Source: Amycolatopsis oliviviridis (lineage in GTDB: Bacteria > Actinomycetota > Actinomycetes > Mycobacteriales > Pseudonocardiaceae). From it: a stretch of DNA of 64,000 nt. Below are positions 50,020 through 58,653 of this stretch, piece by piece. A program made the translations under genes and the position numbers. The notes beneath the pieces were generated by a model. That model saw only the letters and a list, made by a program, of their open reading frames with translations, was not told the DNA's origin and did no database searches. Numbering within the stretch: position 1 is the first letter of the stretch; each line of letters begins with the position of its first letter. The stretch lies in the NCBI RefSeq assembly GCF_014654365.1, contig NZ_BNAY01000014.1, forward strand, positions 85,016 to 149,015. The letters run 5' to 3'.

Positions 50020-52247
50020 CCGGACGCGAAGACCTGCTGCTGGGGTTCCGGCTGGCCGTCGGGGGCGGCCGGGGCTCGATCGTCAGGCTCGTCCTGAGCG
50101 CCTTCGGTATCGGGCTCGCGGTGGCGATCCTGCTGGCCGGCGCTTCCGCGGGCACCATCAAGGAGAACCGGGACGAACGCACGTTCGCCGCCTCCGTCAA
50201 GAGCGAACCGATCCCCGGCGTCGCCCCGCTCGCCTACCGTGCGGCGACGACCGACTTCCGCGGTCAGGCGATCTCGCTCGTCCACCTGCGGCCCACCGGG
50301 CCGAACTCGCCGATCCCGCCGGGCGTGGACCGGCTGCCCGCGCCGGGCGAGGTCTTCCTTTCGCCGAAACTGGACGAACTCGTCGCGTCCGACACCAGTG
50401 GCCTGCTGGCGCCACGGCTGCCCGGCAAGCAGGTCGGGGTGATCGCGCCGGGGACCATGGTCAACCCGAACGACTTGCTGGCCTACGTCGGCACGGACAC
50501 GTTGCGGTCCGGGCCGATGGTTTACGGCTTCGGCGCCGAACGCGGCTACGACCCCATGCTCGAACAGGGAGTCCTGGCGCTGCTGCTGATCGGGCTCTTC
50601 GTCCTGCTCACACCGGTCTTCATCTTCATCGGAACCCTCTCCCGGCTCGGCGGCGCCGCCCGTGACCGGCGGCTCGCCGCGGTGCGGCTGGCGGGCTCGT
50701 CGGTCCGGCAGCTGCGCCGGATCACCGCGGCGGAATCGCTCGTGAGCGCCGTGGCCGGACTCGTCGTCGGCGCCGCGTTGTTCCTGCTGGTGCGCGGTGC
50801 GGTGCCGGACCTCCAGGTGTTCCGCTTCGGGCTCTACCCGGAGGACCTCGCGCCGCCGTGGCCGCTGGTGGTGCTGATCGTGCTGCTCGTCCCCGCCCTG
50901 ACCGTGGCGACGACGTGGTTCGCCCAGCGGCACACGATCGTCGAACCGCTCGGCGTCGTCCGCGAGTCCGCGCCGCCGAAGCGGCGGCTGTGGTGGCGGC
51001 TGCTGCCGGTCGTCGCCGGAATCGCCTTGGTGCTCCCGGACTTCGGCGTGGCGAGTGAACTCGGCCGCTGGGCCCTGATCGCCGGGGCGGTCCTGCTGAT
51101 GCTCGGGATCCCGGCGCTGCTGCCGTGGCTGCTGGACCGCGTCGTGTCCCGGATCAAGGGCGGGTCACCGTCGTTCCAGCTCGCGATCCGGCGTCTGCAG
51201 AGCGACAGCGGAACCCCGTCGCGGGTGGTCGCGGGCCTCTGCGTGGTGCTCGCCGGGGCGATCGGGTTGCAGAGCCTGATGGCGGGACAGGCGGCGCTGG
51301 GCGCCTACCAGGACACGACGGACGGCCGGACCATCGTCAACGCGGAGGGCCCGGTGGCGGACAAGGCGGTGGCAGCGGTGCGCGCGGTGCCGGGCGCGGC
51401 CGATTTCCAGTCCATGCGCTCGCTGTTCGTCACCATGGACGGCGCGCTCTCCTCGTTCGCCGTCGCCGACTGCCTCACGATCGAAGCGTCGACAGGAATG
51501 TCGGGATGCCAGGACGGCGACGTGTTCGCCGAGATCCCGTCGTTCCACAAAGGACAGTCGTTGACACTCACCGACCTCGACAAGAAGGAACAGCCCTGGA
51601 CCGTTCCGGTGACGCCGCGACCGCTCGGCTCGAAGCCGGCGGGCCTCGCTCAATACCAGGGGGTGCGCGTGTTCGCGACGCCGTCCGCGGTGGCGGGCGT
51701 CGATCTGACGGCCGCCTCGGTCATGATGAGCCTGCGTGACGGGGCCGCGAATCCGGACTTCGTCGAACTGGTGCGGAACTCGGTCGCCTCGCTCGGCTGG
51801 GAAGCCACCGTGGCCTCGTACAACAAGAACCGGATCAGCGACGAGGCCAGGATGTTCGGGGACGCGCGGAACATCCTGCTCGGCGGCGCGCTGTTCGTCC
51901 TGCTGCTGGCCGGGGTGAGCCTGCTCGTGCTCGCGCAGGAACAGGTCCGCGAACGGCGGCGGGCCCTCGGCGCGCTGTCCGCCACCGGGGTCCCGGTCCG
52001 CGTGATCCTCCGCTCCCTGGTGTGGCAGAACGGGATTCCGCTGCTGCTGGGGATCGTGATCGCGACGGCGACCGGGATCGGCATCGCCGCGGTGGGCAAG
52101 CGGCTGTTCTGGAGATCGCTGTACATCGACTGGGCCGCGGTCGGCGTGCTCGCCGCGGCGGCGATCGTGATGGTGCTGCTGGTGACGGCGTCGACGCTGC
52201 CGTCCGTCCGCTCGGCGGCGAAGGCGGAAAGCCTGCGCACCGAGTGA
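50016..52247 (+). CDS. FtsX-type ABC transporter permease
   Basis: 743 residues in the duplicated FtsX layout: helix 1 near residue 25 (LVLSAFGIGLAVAILLAGAS), an extracytoplasmic region, three helices at about 190-310, a further block near 340-430, a second large extracytoplasmic region (DGRTIVNAEGPVADKAVAAV), and three C-terminal helices (ILLGGALFVLLLAGVSLLVL). Such systems export antimicrobials or lipids, or act as mechanotransmitters; the substrate is unknown. A separate ROK- or two-component link is absent, so control is probably by PadR alone. Confidence 0.92.
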   Translation: MTGREDLLLGFRLAVGGGRGSIVRLVLSAFGIGLAVAILLAGASAGTIKENRDERTFAASVKSEPIPGVAPLAYRAATTDFRGQAISLVHLRPTGPNSPIPPGVDRLPAPGEVFLSPKLDELVASDTSGLLAPRLPGKQVGVIAPGTMVNPNDLLAYVGTDTLRSGPMVYGFGAERGYDPMLEQGVLALLLIGLFVLLTPVFIFIGTLSRLGGAARDRRLAAVRLAGSSVRQLRRITAAESLVSAVAGLVVGAALFLLVRGAVPDLQVFRFGLYPEDLAPPWPLVVLIVLLVPALTVATTWFAQRHTIVEPLGVVRESAPPKRRLWWRLLPVVAGIALVLPDFGVASELGRWALIAGAVLLMLGIPALLPWLLDRVVSRIKGGSPSFQLAIRRLQSDSGTPSRVVAGLCVVLAGAIGLQSLMAGQAALGAYQDTTDGRTIVNAEGPVADKAVAAVRAVPGAADFQSMRSLFVTMDGALSSFAVADCLTIEASTGMSGCQDGDVFAEIPSFHKGQSLTLTDLDKKEQPWTVPVTPRPLGSKPAGLAQYQGVRVFATPSAVAGVDLTAASVMMSLRDGAANPDFVELVRNSVASLGWEATVASYNKNRISDEARMFGDARNILLGGALFVLLLAGVSLLVLAQEQVRERRRALGALSATGVPVRVILRSLVWQNGIPLLLGIVIATATGIGIAAVGKRLFWRSLYIDWAAVGVLAAAAIVMVLLVTASTLPSVRSAAKAESLRTE

Positions 52248-52253
52248 GCCGTT

Positions 52254-52286
52254 CCGTGGAGGCCTCTGCTTCAGGGGCCTCCACGG
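52254..52286. terminator. Bidirectional hairpin terminator between the ABC permease and TIGR02569 genes
   Basis: Perfect 11-base arms CCGTGGAGGCC/GGCCTCCACGG with an 11-base loop fill a 41-base convergent gap. This is the only convergent junction in the window without a member of families A, D or E. Confidence 0.8.
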
Positions 52287-52288
52287 GC

Positions 52289-53086
52289 TCACAGCACGGC
52301 GCTGACGTCGCGAGCGGCGGCGCGGAGCCCGTCGTGCGCCGCTCGCGTCGACCGCGGGTCGAGAGCGTTGGCGGCCAGGCGGAAAAGGACCGCGCGCAGC
52401 AGAAGCTGGGGCCATTCGGGCAGATGTGCCCAGCGGTCGAGGAGATCGATGGTGGCGCCGCCCCAGGCCAGCGCGTCGACCGCGACGATCGCGGCGCCCC
52501 ATTCGCCCGGCCGGTAGTACGGCACGAAATCGACGATGCCGGGAGCCGCGTCGCCGTCGAACAGCACACCGGCGAGCAGTTCCCCGTGGACGACCTGGTC
52601 CGGCAGTTTGACGGGTCTTCGGGAGCCGGCCAGCACCTCGAACCAGCGGCCGCCCTTGTTCTCGTCGAGGGGCAGGTCCGTCTCGCCCCAGGCGAGTTTG
52701 TCGGCCAAGGCCTCGAGATCGGTGCGCCGTCCCAGGAAGTCCGGCCGCGGCAGCCCCGCCGTCGCCCGGTGCAGTTTGACCGCCGCGTGGACGACCTCGT
52801 CGTAGCGGTGCTCGGCGGTACCGGAGACGAACCGGTTCGCCGACCAGCCGCCGACCACCCAGCGGCCGTCGCTGGACCGGACCGGCTTCGCGACCCGCAG
52901 TCCCGGCTCGTCGATGGCCTCCAGCGCCCGGGCCGTCCACAAGGTCCGCGATTTGTCCTCTACCGGCTTGAGCACGAGATCGGCGTAACGCCAGGCGGTG
53001 GTGCCGGGCATCGGCTCCGCGTCACCGGTACGTCCGCCGAACGCCGAACAGACGTGATCCGGAGGGCTCTCAAGGGTGGCACGCAC
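52289..53086 (-). CDS. TIGR02569-family protein of unknown function
   Basis: 265 residues matching the actinobacterial family that sits beside moeZ (M. tuberculosis Rv3205c). Visible segments are SAFGGRTGDAEPMPGTTAWRY, VVGGWSANRFVSGT, QVVHGELLAGVLFDGD and APGIVDFVPYYRPGEWG. The HGE...GIVDF pattern recalls the catalytic and metal sites of aminoglycoside-phosphotransferase-like kinases (HGDLxxxN...IDF), with the usual Asp and Asn altered. Kinase activity is therefore doubtful. GTG start at 53086. Confidence 0.88.
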   Translation of the reverse strand: MRATLESPPDHVCSAFGGRTGDAEPMPGTTAWRYADLVLKPVEDKSRTLWTARALEAIDEPGLRVAKPVRSSDGRWVVGGWSANRFVSGTAEHRYDEVVHAAVKLHRATAGLPRPDFLGRRTDLEALADKLAWGETDLPLDENKGGRWFEVLAGSRRPVKLPDQVVHGELLAGVLFDGDAAPGIVDFVPYYRPGEWGAAIVAVDALAWGGATIDLLDRWAHLPEWPQLLLRAVLFRLAANALDPRSTRAAHDGLRAAARDVSAVL

Positions 53087-53139
53087 GGCTGGGCACGTTA
53101 CCCCGTCTTCCGCGCCACGAACGAGAAGACGCGCTGGTC

Positions 53140-53157
53140 ATTGAGTAGCGATACTCA
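53140..53157. promoter_or_regulatory. Perfect dyad operator candidate between divergent genes
   Basis: TTGAGTA-GCGA-TACTCAA, seven-base perfect arms, lies 53 bases before the TIGR02569 start and 35 bases before the start of the membrane protein gene. Its size and spacing suit a TetR- or GntR-type dimer. No second copy was seen in the window. Confidence 0.55.
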
Positions 53158-53192
53158 AGACACGATCACTCCTGACCTGCCATTCTTCCGCC

Positions 53193-54152
53193 GTGACCCC
53201 CCGAACGGCGCAGCGCCGCCTCACCGACGGGCCGCTCGTCGCCCTCGCGCTCGGCACCTTGTGGCTGCTCGGAACGCTGGGCTCGGTCACCGTGGGCCTG
53301 CTGCTCCCGCTCGCCGCGTTCCTGCACGTTCCCTGGGTCGCGCTGCCGGTCCCGCTCGTGTCGATCGGAGTGGTGTATCTCGTCGGCTACCTGGCTTTCC
53401 CGGATCGCGCGAAGCCGTGGCCTCGGCTGGCCTGGGCCGTCGCGGTCGGGACTTTCGGCGTCTTCGGCGCGATTTTCGTGCTGGAAGTGGCGAAAGCGTT
53501 CGACCCCTGGTTCGCCTTGCCGTTCCTCGGAGTACCGGTGGCGCTCGCCGCCGGGCTGTTCGCACCCGGTAACTGGGTGCGGGCAGGCGCGGGGGTGCTG
53601 TTGATCGCGCTGATCGCGGGCGGGATCGCCCTTCCCTCGGCCCTTCCCGAAGACACCGCCGCCCGGCGGCTGGCCGGGGTCGGAGTCCCGCGCGAGCGCA
53701 CGCTCGCGGCCGACTTCGGTCCTCAACGGCTCCCGACGAAGGCGACCGAGGACTCCGGATCGCTGATCGTCGAGTACGCGCCTCAGCTGTGGATCTCGCC
53801 TGTCTGGACCTTCGTGACCGACGCCGTCGAAAGCTGCGAGACACCCGTGAAGACCGACTGGCGTCTTCTGGGCGCGACGTGCGCTTCGGTCGGCGACGGC
53901 GAGTTCATCCGGCAGAACGCGGACAGGATCGAGTTCGTCCAGCGGCGCGGAGCGCTTTCGGTGCACGTCGCGGGAAACCACAACTGGAAGCCCGACGAGC
54001 TGCGTGAACTGGCCGGGAAGACCCATCCGCTGACCGATGCCGAGATCATCGCGTCCATGCCGAAAGCTCCCAGCGGGAGCCGGACGGACGTTCTCGCCGG
54101 GTTCGCGAAGTTCGTGCGCGCGATCTTCACGGGCAGGTCGCTCGGCTACTGA
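53193..54152 (+). CDS. Membrane protein of unknown function
   Basis: 319 residues. Five or so hydrophobic helices occupy residues 15-155 (LVALALGTLWLLGTLGSVTV, VSIGVVYLVGYLAF, TFGVFGAIFVLEVA and others), followed by a soluble C-terminal part of about 160 residues with two cysteines (ESCETPV, GATCASV). That segment is probably extracytoplasmic. I recognise no family. The start is GTG 53193. In mycobacteria no gene occupies this place between the TIGR02569 gene and moeZ. Confidence 0.78.
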   Translation: MTPRTAQRRLTDGPLVALALGTLWLLGTLGSVTVGLLLPLAAFLHVPWVALPVPLVSIGVVYLVGYLAFPDRAKPWPRLAWAVAVGTFGVFGAIFVLEVAKAFDPWFALPFLGVPVALAAGLFAPGNWVRAGAGVLLIALIAGGIALPSALPEDTAARRLAGVGVPRERTLAADFGPQRLPTKATEDSGSLIVEYAPQLWISPVWTFVTDAVESCETPVKTDWRLLGATCASVGDGEFIRQNADRIEFVQRRGALSVHVAGNHNWKPDELRELAGKTHPLTDAEIIASMPKAPSGSRTDVLAGFAKFVRAIFTGRSLGY

Positions 54153-54162
54153 CGGCTCTGGG

Positions 54163-54226
54163 GAGCAAGGGACCTTTGCTAGCGTTCGTTAGCACACTAA
54201 CTAACGACAGCAAAGGTCCCTTGCTC
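54163..54226. repeat. Family E palindrome, copy E2, probable bidirectional terminator
   Basis: 64 bases: outer GAGCAAGGGACCTTTGCT and the inverse, inner GCGTTCGTTAG/CTAACTAACG around CACA. The inner TTCG/TTAG variants are swapped left to right compared with E1. Confidence 0.9.
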
Positions 54227-54254
54227 TCTTCCCACTGGTCAGAGCGGCGATACC

Positions 54255-55433
54255 TCAGTAAGTCGGCAGGCTCTGGTCGATCTGCCGCGCCCAGGCCAGC
54301 ACGCCGCCACCGAGGTGGGTCGCGTCCTTGAACCCGGCCTGGTGCAGCGCCGCGAGGGCCTCGGCCGAACGTGCGCCCGACTTGCAGTGCAGCACGATCG
54401 GCTTGTCCTGCGGCAGTTCCGCCAGCGCCTCGCCCGAGAGGATCCGGTCCTTCGGGATCAGCGTCGCACCCTTGATGTTGACGATCTCGTACTCGTGCGG
54501 CTCGCGGACGTCGATGAGGGCGAAGTTGTCGCCGTTGTCGAACTTGGCCTTGAGTTCGGCCGGAGTGATCGTGCTGCCCGCGGCGGCCGAAGCGGCTTCG
54601 TCGGACACGACACCACAGAAGGCTTCGTAGTCGATGAGCCCGGTGATCTTCGGGGTCTCCGGATCCTTGCGGATCTTGACCTCGCGGTACTTCATCTCCA
54701 GCGCGTCGTAGCTGACGAGCCTGCCCAGCAGCGGCTCACCGATGCCGGTGATCAGCTTGATCGCCTCGTTGACCATGATCGACCCGATCGACGCGCACAG
54801 CACGCCGAGCACGCCACCCTCGGCGCACGACGGGACCATGCCGGGCGGCGGCGGCTCGGGGTAGAGGTCGCGGTAGTTGAGGCCCTTGCCGTTCGGCGCG
54901 TCCTCCCAGAACACGCTCGCCTGCCCCTCGAACCGGTAAATCGAGCCCCACACGTAGGGCTTGCCGGTGAGCACGGCGGCGTCGTTGACCAGGTAGCGGG
55001 TCGCGAAGTTGTCGGTGCCGTCGAGGATCAGGTCGTACTGCTCGAACAGTTCCAGCGCGTTCGACGATTCGAGCCGATCGGTGTGCAGGTGCACCTTCAC
55101 GAAGGGGTTGATCTCGGCGATCGTCTCCTGCGCCGACGCGGCCTTGAGCTTGCCGATGTCGGACTGGCCGTGGATGACCTGGCGGTGCAGGTTCGATTCG
55201 TCGACCTCGTCGAAGTCGACGATGCCGAGCGTGCCGACCCCGGCCGCGGCCAGGTACAGCAGCGCGGGGCTGCCGAGGCCACCGGCGCCGATGACCAGCA
55301 CCTTGGCGTTCTTCAACCGCTTCTGCCCGGTCACCCCGACGTCCGGGATGATCAGGTGACGGCTGTACCGGGCCACCTCTTCCTTGGTGAGCTCGGCGGC
55401 CGGCTCGACGAGCGGCGGCAGCGTGCCTGACAT
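54255..55433 (-). CDS. moeZ: Adenylyltransferase/sulfurtransferase MoeZ
   Basis: 392 residues: an E1-like ThiF/MoeB domain (nucleotide-binding GAGGLGSP near residue 49, DEVDESNLHRQVIHGQSDIG, and the catalytic-loop cysteine region SCAEGGVLGVL), then a C-terminal rhodanese domain with the active-site loop CKSGARS. In actinobacteria it activates small sulfur-carrier proteins for molybdopterin, thiamine or cysteine synthesis. The zinc CxxC pairs of some MoeB proteins are not evident, which is normal for MoeZ. The start was set at ATG 55433, with GGAGGA close upstream. Molybdopterin made through it is needed by the nitrate reductase of this window. Confidence 0.94.
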   Translation of the reverse strand: MSGTLPPLVEPAAELTKEEVARYSRHLIIPDVGVTGQKRLKNAKVLVIGAGGLGSPALLYLAAAGVGTLGIVDFDEVDESNLHRQVIHGQSDIGKLKAASAQETIAEINPFVKVHLHTDRLESSNALELFEQYDLILDGTDNFATRYLVNDAAVLTGKPYVWGSIYRFEGQASVFWEDAPNGKGLNYRDLYPEPPPPGMVPSCAEGGVLGVLCASIGSIMVNEAIKLITGIGEPLLGRLVSYDALEMKYREVKIRKDPETPKITGLIDYEAFCGVVSDEAASAAAGSTITPAELKAKFDNGDNFALIDVREPHEYEIVNIKGATLIPKDRILSGEALAELPQDKPIVLHCKSGARSAEALAALHQAGFKDATHLGGGVLAWARQIDQSLPTY

Positions 55434-55551
55434 CGGGTCCTCCATCTCGCGTGGATCGCGGGTCGCATCCCAGTATCTACAACACGAGAGGGCGGAAACG
55501 ACTTCCCCTGTTTCAAATCCTGGGATATTCCAGCAGCTGAGACGGCGGAGA

Positions 55552-56730
55552 CTAAGGTGTCTGATTCGGCCAGGAGCCCGGCTTGCAGACCTTGCCGTCG
55601 GCGGGCACCCTGCCCCGGTCGCCACCCGGCAGGTCGTTCAGCTGCGCGACGAAGTCGTTGGAGACGCCGAACGTCTGCTGCATCATGACCGGCGCGATCG
55701 CGCCGTTCTCCTTGCAGCCCACGTGCTTTCCGCCCAGGGCGTGACCGACCTCGTGGTTGATGGCGTACTGGCGATACCCGACCATGTCGCTCTCGAAGGC
55801 CATCGCTCCGCGCACCCAGCGGGCGAGGTTGATCACCACGCGCTTGTCAAAGCTCGAGCGATAGCACGACGTCTCGTAGGTGATCTGGAACATGCAGACG
55901 TCCGCGCGGTGCGTCGTGTTCGGTGTGGTGAGACTCACCCGGAAGGTCGGGTTCGGGAAACTCGCGTCCACGCGCTGGAGCGCCTTCTTCCCGTCCCACG
56001 TCCAGCTCTTGGGATTGGACAGGGTGCCCTGCACCATGGTGGCGAAGCTGTCGTCACCGCCGTAGCTGACCGGATCGATGCCGTCCTCGACCTCGACCGT
56101 GTAGGTGTACAGCTGCCCCGTCCCCACCTTCTCACCCTTGCCGGGCACCACGTGATAGGTGCCCTGGCCGGACTCGGTGAAGGGTTCACCCTTGGGCAGG
56201 TCGGCGGTCGGGATCTTGAGGTCGACCGGCTTGGCCGGGTTCTCCGGGAGGACGTCGCCGCCACCGTCGACACCCGCGCCCGGCTCGCCGCCGTTGCCGG
56301 CGGAACCGTCGGCCGAAGTGACGCTCGCCCCGTCGGAGGCGATCGGCTCGGCCGGGCCGGTGGCGGTGTTGAACACGACCAGCGCGGTGATCACCACGAG
56401 GATCGGCAGCGCGTACACGCGCCAGCCGTAGGTCTTGGCGAAGTGGCCGATGCCGCCCTTGCTCTTGCGTTCGGCGGCCTTGGACTTCGCGGCGCCGGAC
56501 TCGTGCGGCTTCCAGGACGCGCTGAGCGGCTGGGCGCTGGTCCGGCGGCTGCCCGGGCGGTAACGGTCTTCGTCGAGCCGCTGTGACGGCGGCGGCGTCG
56601 GCCGGTACTGACCGGTTCGAGGGACATCCGAGGTCCGGGACTGAGCGCGCGGCGGACGGCGGGCGGATGCGGAGTACTGAGACCGCCGACCCTCGCCCTG
56701 CGCGCCTTGCTTGACCCGATCCACGCGCAC
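55552..56730 (-). CDS. DUF3152-domain membrane-anchored zincin-like protein
   Basis: 392 residues: a basic, proline-rich cytoplasmic tail (1-100), one membrane helix (about 103-120, RVYALPILVVITALVVF), a Gly/Glu/Ala linker and an extracytoplasmic DUF3152 domain. The metal-binding motif HEVGHALGGKHVGC fits the HExxHxxGxxH pattern of metzincins, so proteolysis outside the membrane is plausible. M. tuberculosis Rv3207c lies in the same place beside moeZ. GTG 56730 was used; GTG 56724 is possible. The 118-base gap to moeZ probably holds the moeZ promoter. Confidence 0.9.
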   Translation of the reverse strand: MRVDRVKQGAQGEGRRSQYSASARRPPRAQSRTSDVPRTGQYRPTPPPSQRLDEDRYRPGSRRTSAQPLSASWKPHESGAAKSKAAERKSKGGIGHFAKTYGWRVYALPILVVITALVVFNTATGPAEPIASDGASVTSADGSAGNGGEPGAGVDGGGDVLPENPAKPVDLKIPTADLPKGEPFTESGQGTYHVVPGKGEKVGTGQLYTYTVEVEDGIDPVSYGGDDSFATMVQGTLSNPKSWTWDGKKALQRVDASFPNPTFRVSLTTPNTTHRADVCMFQITYETSCYRSSFDKRVVINLARWVRGAMAFESDMVGYRQYAINHEVGHALGGKHVGCKENGAIAPVMMQQTFGVSNDFVAQLNDLPGGDRGRVPADGKVCKPGSWPNQTP

Positions 56731-56805
56731 CAGAGTGCCATAACCGAACTGTGATGTTGTGAGCGACCGGCGCTACGCCCGGCGTGTCCTACCCACCCGA
56801 ATGGG

Positions 56806-57795
56806 CTACCAGGCGCCCGATTCGACCGATTCCCACATCGCTAAAACGGCCTTCGCTACGACATTCGGGCGTTCCATCTGCGCCACGTGGCCGGTTCGGG
56901 GCAGAACGAGCAACCGGGCGTGCGGAATCAGCCGAGCGGTCCGTTCGGCGCGCCGGACGGAGATCACCCGGTCGTGCTGCCCCCACACGACGAGCGTCGG
57001 CGTGGCGACGGTCGGCGCGACGGCCCACAGCGAAGCGGGTCCGCGCGCGGACCACGTCCGGAAGATGCCGAACGTGCTCCGGGCCAGTGCAGGGGTCGCC
57101 CAGGCGAAGCCGGCCCGGGCGCTGTGCTCCTGCTCCAGTTCGTCCAGTCTGCTTTCGGCGAAGCGGGACGGGTCGGCGAAGCACAGCTTGATGACCTGCA
57201 TGGCGCGTTCCCGCGGGCCGAGCGCGGCCAGCTGACGACGCACCCGCGGGCCGATCAGCGGCAGGTACGCGAACGCCATCCGCGGGTCGGACAGCCGCTT
57301 CATGCTGGGACGGAGATCCGGCATCGCGGGCGAGATCAGCGTCAGCGTCTTCACCAGCTCCGGACGGCGGGCCGCGACGAGCAGCGCGACCGCGCCGCCC
57401 ATCGAGTTGCCGAGCAGGTGCACGGGCCCGGTTTCGAGGCTCTCGATGTGGTTCGCGACGACCTCGGCGTGCGCGTCGAGGCTGAAGTCGAAGTCGTCCG
57501 GCGGCTCCGAGTAGCCGAAACCCGGCAAATCGACCGACGTGCCGCTCGCTTCGGGCGCCAGGAGGGCGGCGAGGTCGGTCCAGTTCGTGGACGAACCGCC
57601 GAGCCCGTGGACGTAGACCGCCGTCCCGGCGCCGCCCGGAGTCCGGCGGATGTGCAATTTCACCCCGCCGACACCTATTGTTTCCCCGGGCCACGGCGGC
57701 GGCGCGGGGTCCAGCGACGGCAATGACCTGCGCGACAGCGGCACGTGGGTCAGCGGCGGGCGACCCCGGGCGGCACGGGAAACTGAAGAAGGCAC
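56806..57795 (-). CDS. Alpha/beta-hydrolase
   Basis: 329 residues. Oxyanion segment VYVHGLGGSSTNW, nucleophile elbow GNSMGGA, acid loop VWGQHDRVIS and catalytic histidine GHVAQME are all visible, so it should be an active serine hydrolase. The substrate is unknown. The first 35 residues are poorly conserved in character; GTG 57744 would remove 17 of them and is a reasonable alternative start. It is divergent from the TetR gene, which may control it. It lies 75 bases upstream of the DUF3152 gene on the same strand. Confidence 0.9.
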   Translation of the reverse strand: MPSSVSRAARGRPPLTHVPLSRRSLPSLDPAPPPWPGETIGVGGVKLHIRRTPGGAGTAVYVHGLGGSSTNWTDLAALLAPEASGTSVDLPGFGYSEPPDDFDFSLDAHAEVVANHIESLETGPVHLLGNSMGGAVALLVAARRPELVKTLTLISPAMPDLRPSMKRLSDPRMAFAYLPLIGPRVRRQLAALGPRERAMQVIKLCFADPSRFAESRLDELEQEHSARAGFAWATPALARSTFGIFRTWSARGPASLWAVAPTVATPTLVVWGQHDRVISVRRAERTARLIPHARLLVLPRTGHVAQMERPNVVAKAVLAMWESVESGAW

Positions 57796-57959
57796 AGCGT
57801 CAAGGATGCCCGACCCTTGGCGGTCCGGCCGTACCGGCGAGTAATCTTGAGCTCACTTCACGCGGCGGTGACCCCGCCCCGCGGAGCCCGCTCGACTGCG
57901 CTGATGTGTCAAGGCTGACGCGTTCTCGGCGGAGACGAGTGCCTCGAACTGGAGGAACA

Positions 57960-58583
57960 ATGACAGAAATGGCGCGACTGCAGGCCCGAGGCGTCCGCCT
58001 GCCCAGAACGGAACGCCGCGCCCAGCTGCTGGCCGCCGCGCAGCGCGTGTTCGCCGCGAACGGCTACCACGCCGCCGCGATGGACGAGATCGCCGAAGAG
58101 GCAGGCGTCAGCAAACCGGTCCTCTACCAGCACTTCCCCGGCAAGCTCGACCTCTACATCGCGCTGCTGGAGAGCCACGTCGACGAACTGGTACGGCGGG
58201 TCACGGAGGCGCTCGACTCCACGACGGACAACAAGCAGCGCGTCCCGGCGACTGTCGGCGCGTTCTTCGACTTCGTCAACAACGACGCCGGCGCGTTCCG
58301 CATGGTCTTCGAGTCCGACCTGCGCGGCGAGCCCGCCGTGCAGGAGGCGGTGGACCGGGCGACGTCGGCCAGCGTCGACGCGATCACCGAGACCATCACC
58401 GCGGACGCGGGCCTCGACGAGGACAAGGCGCGGCTGCTCGCCGTCGGCCTCGTGGGCCTCTCGCAGGTCAGCGCGCGGTTCTGGCTGGCGCACCACAAGT
58501 CGATGAGTCGCGAAGAGGCCGTCGCGCTCACCGCCAACCTCGCCTGGCGAGGCATCGGCGGTGGCTTCCCGCTCCAGCACTGA
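57960..58583 (+). CDS. TetR-family transcriptional regulator
   Basis: 207 residues. DNA-binding domain at about residues 17-63 (RAQLLAAAQRVFAANGYHAA, then EAGVSKPVLYQHFPGKLDLY), followed by a helical ligand-binding domain. ATG 57960 has a good GGAGG. It occupies the place of M. tuberculosis Rv3208 in the moeZ-DUF3152-TetR order. Its target is not evident; the divergent hydrolase gene is the obvious candidate, but I see no clear dyad in the 164-base gap. Confidence 0.93.
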   Translation: MTEMARLQARGVRLPRTERRAQLLAAAQRVFAANGYHAAAMDEIAEEAGVSKPVLYQHFPGKLDLYIALLESHVDELVRRVTEALDSTTDNKQRVPATVGAFFDFVNNDAGAFRMVFESDLRGEPAVQEAVDRATSASVDAITETITADAGLDEDKARLLAVGLVGLSQVSARFWLAHHKSMSREEAVALTANLAWRGIGGGFPLQH

Positions 58584-58585
58584 CC

Positions 58586-58648
58586 GCGTTTCGTCCTCTG
58601 AATGCGGTCCTTGCGCGTGCAACTACCGCATTCAGAGGACGAATTGCG
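58586..58648. repeat. Family D palindrome, copy D5, probable bidirectional terminator
   Basis: 63 bases: GCGTTTCGTCCTCTGAATGC, inner GGTCCTTGCGCGTGCAACTACC, right arm GCATTCAGAGGACGAATTGC. It begins two bases after the TetR stop and ends five before the convergent stop. Confidence 0.9.
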
Positions 58649-58653
58649 TCGGG

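Noticed and set aside
52289..53086. Aminoglycoside phosphotransferase (antibiotic resistance)
   Set aside because: The HGE...VDF pattern only partly matches the kinase motif, and the gene belongs to the conserved TIGR02569 family beside moeZ.
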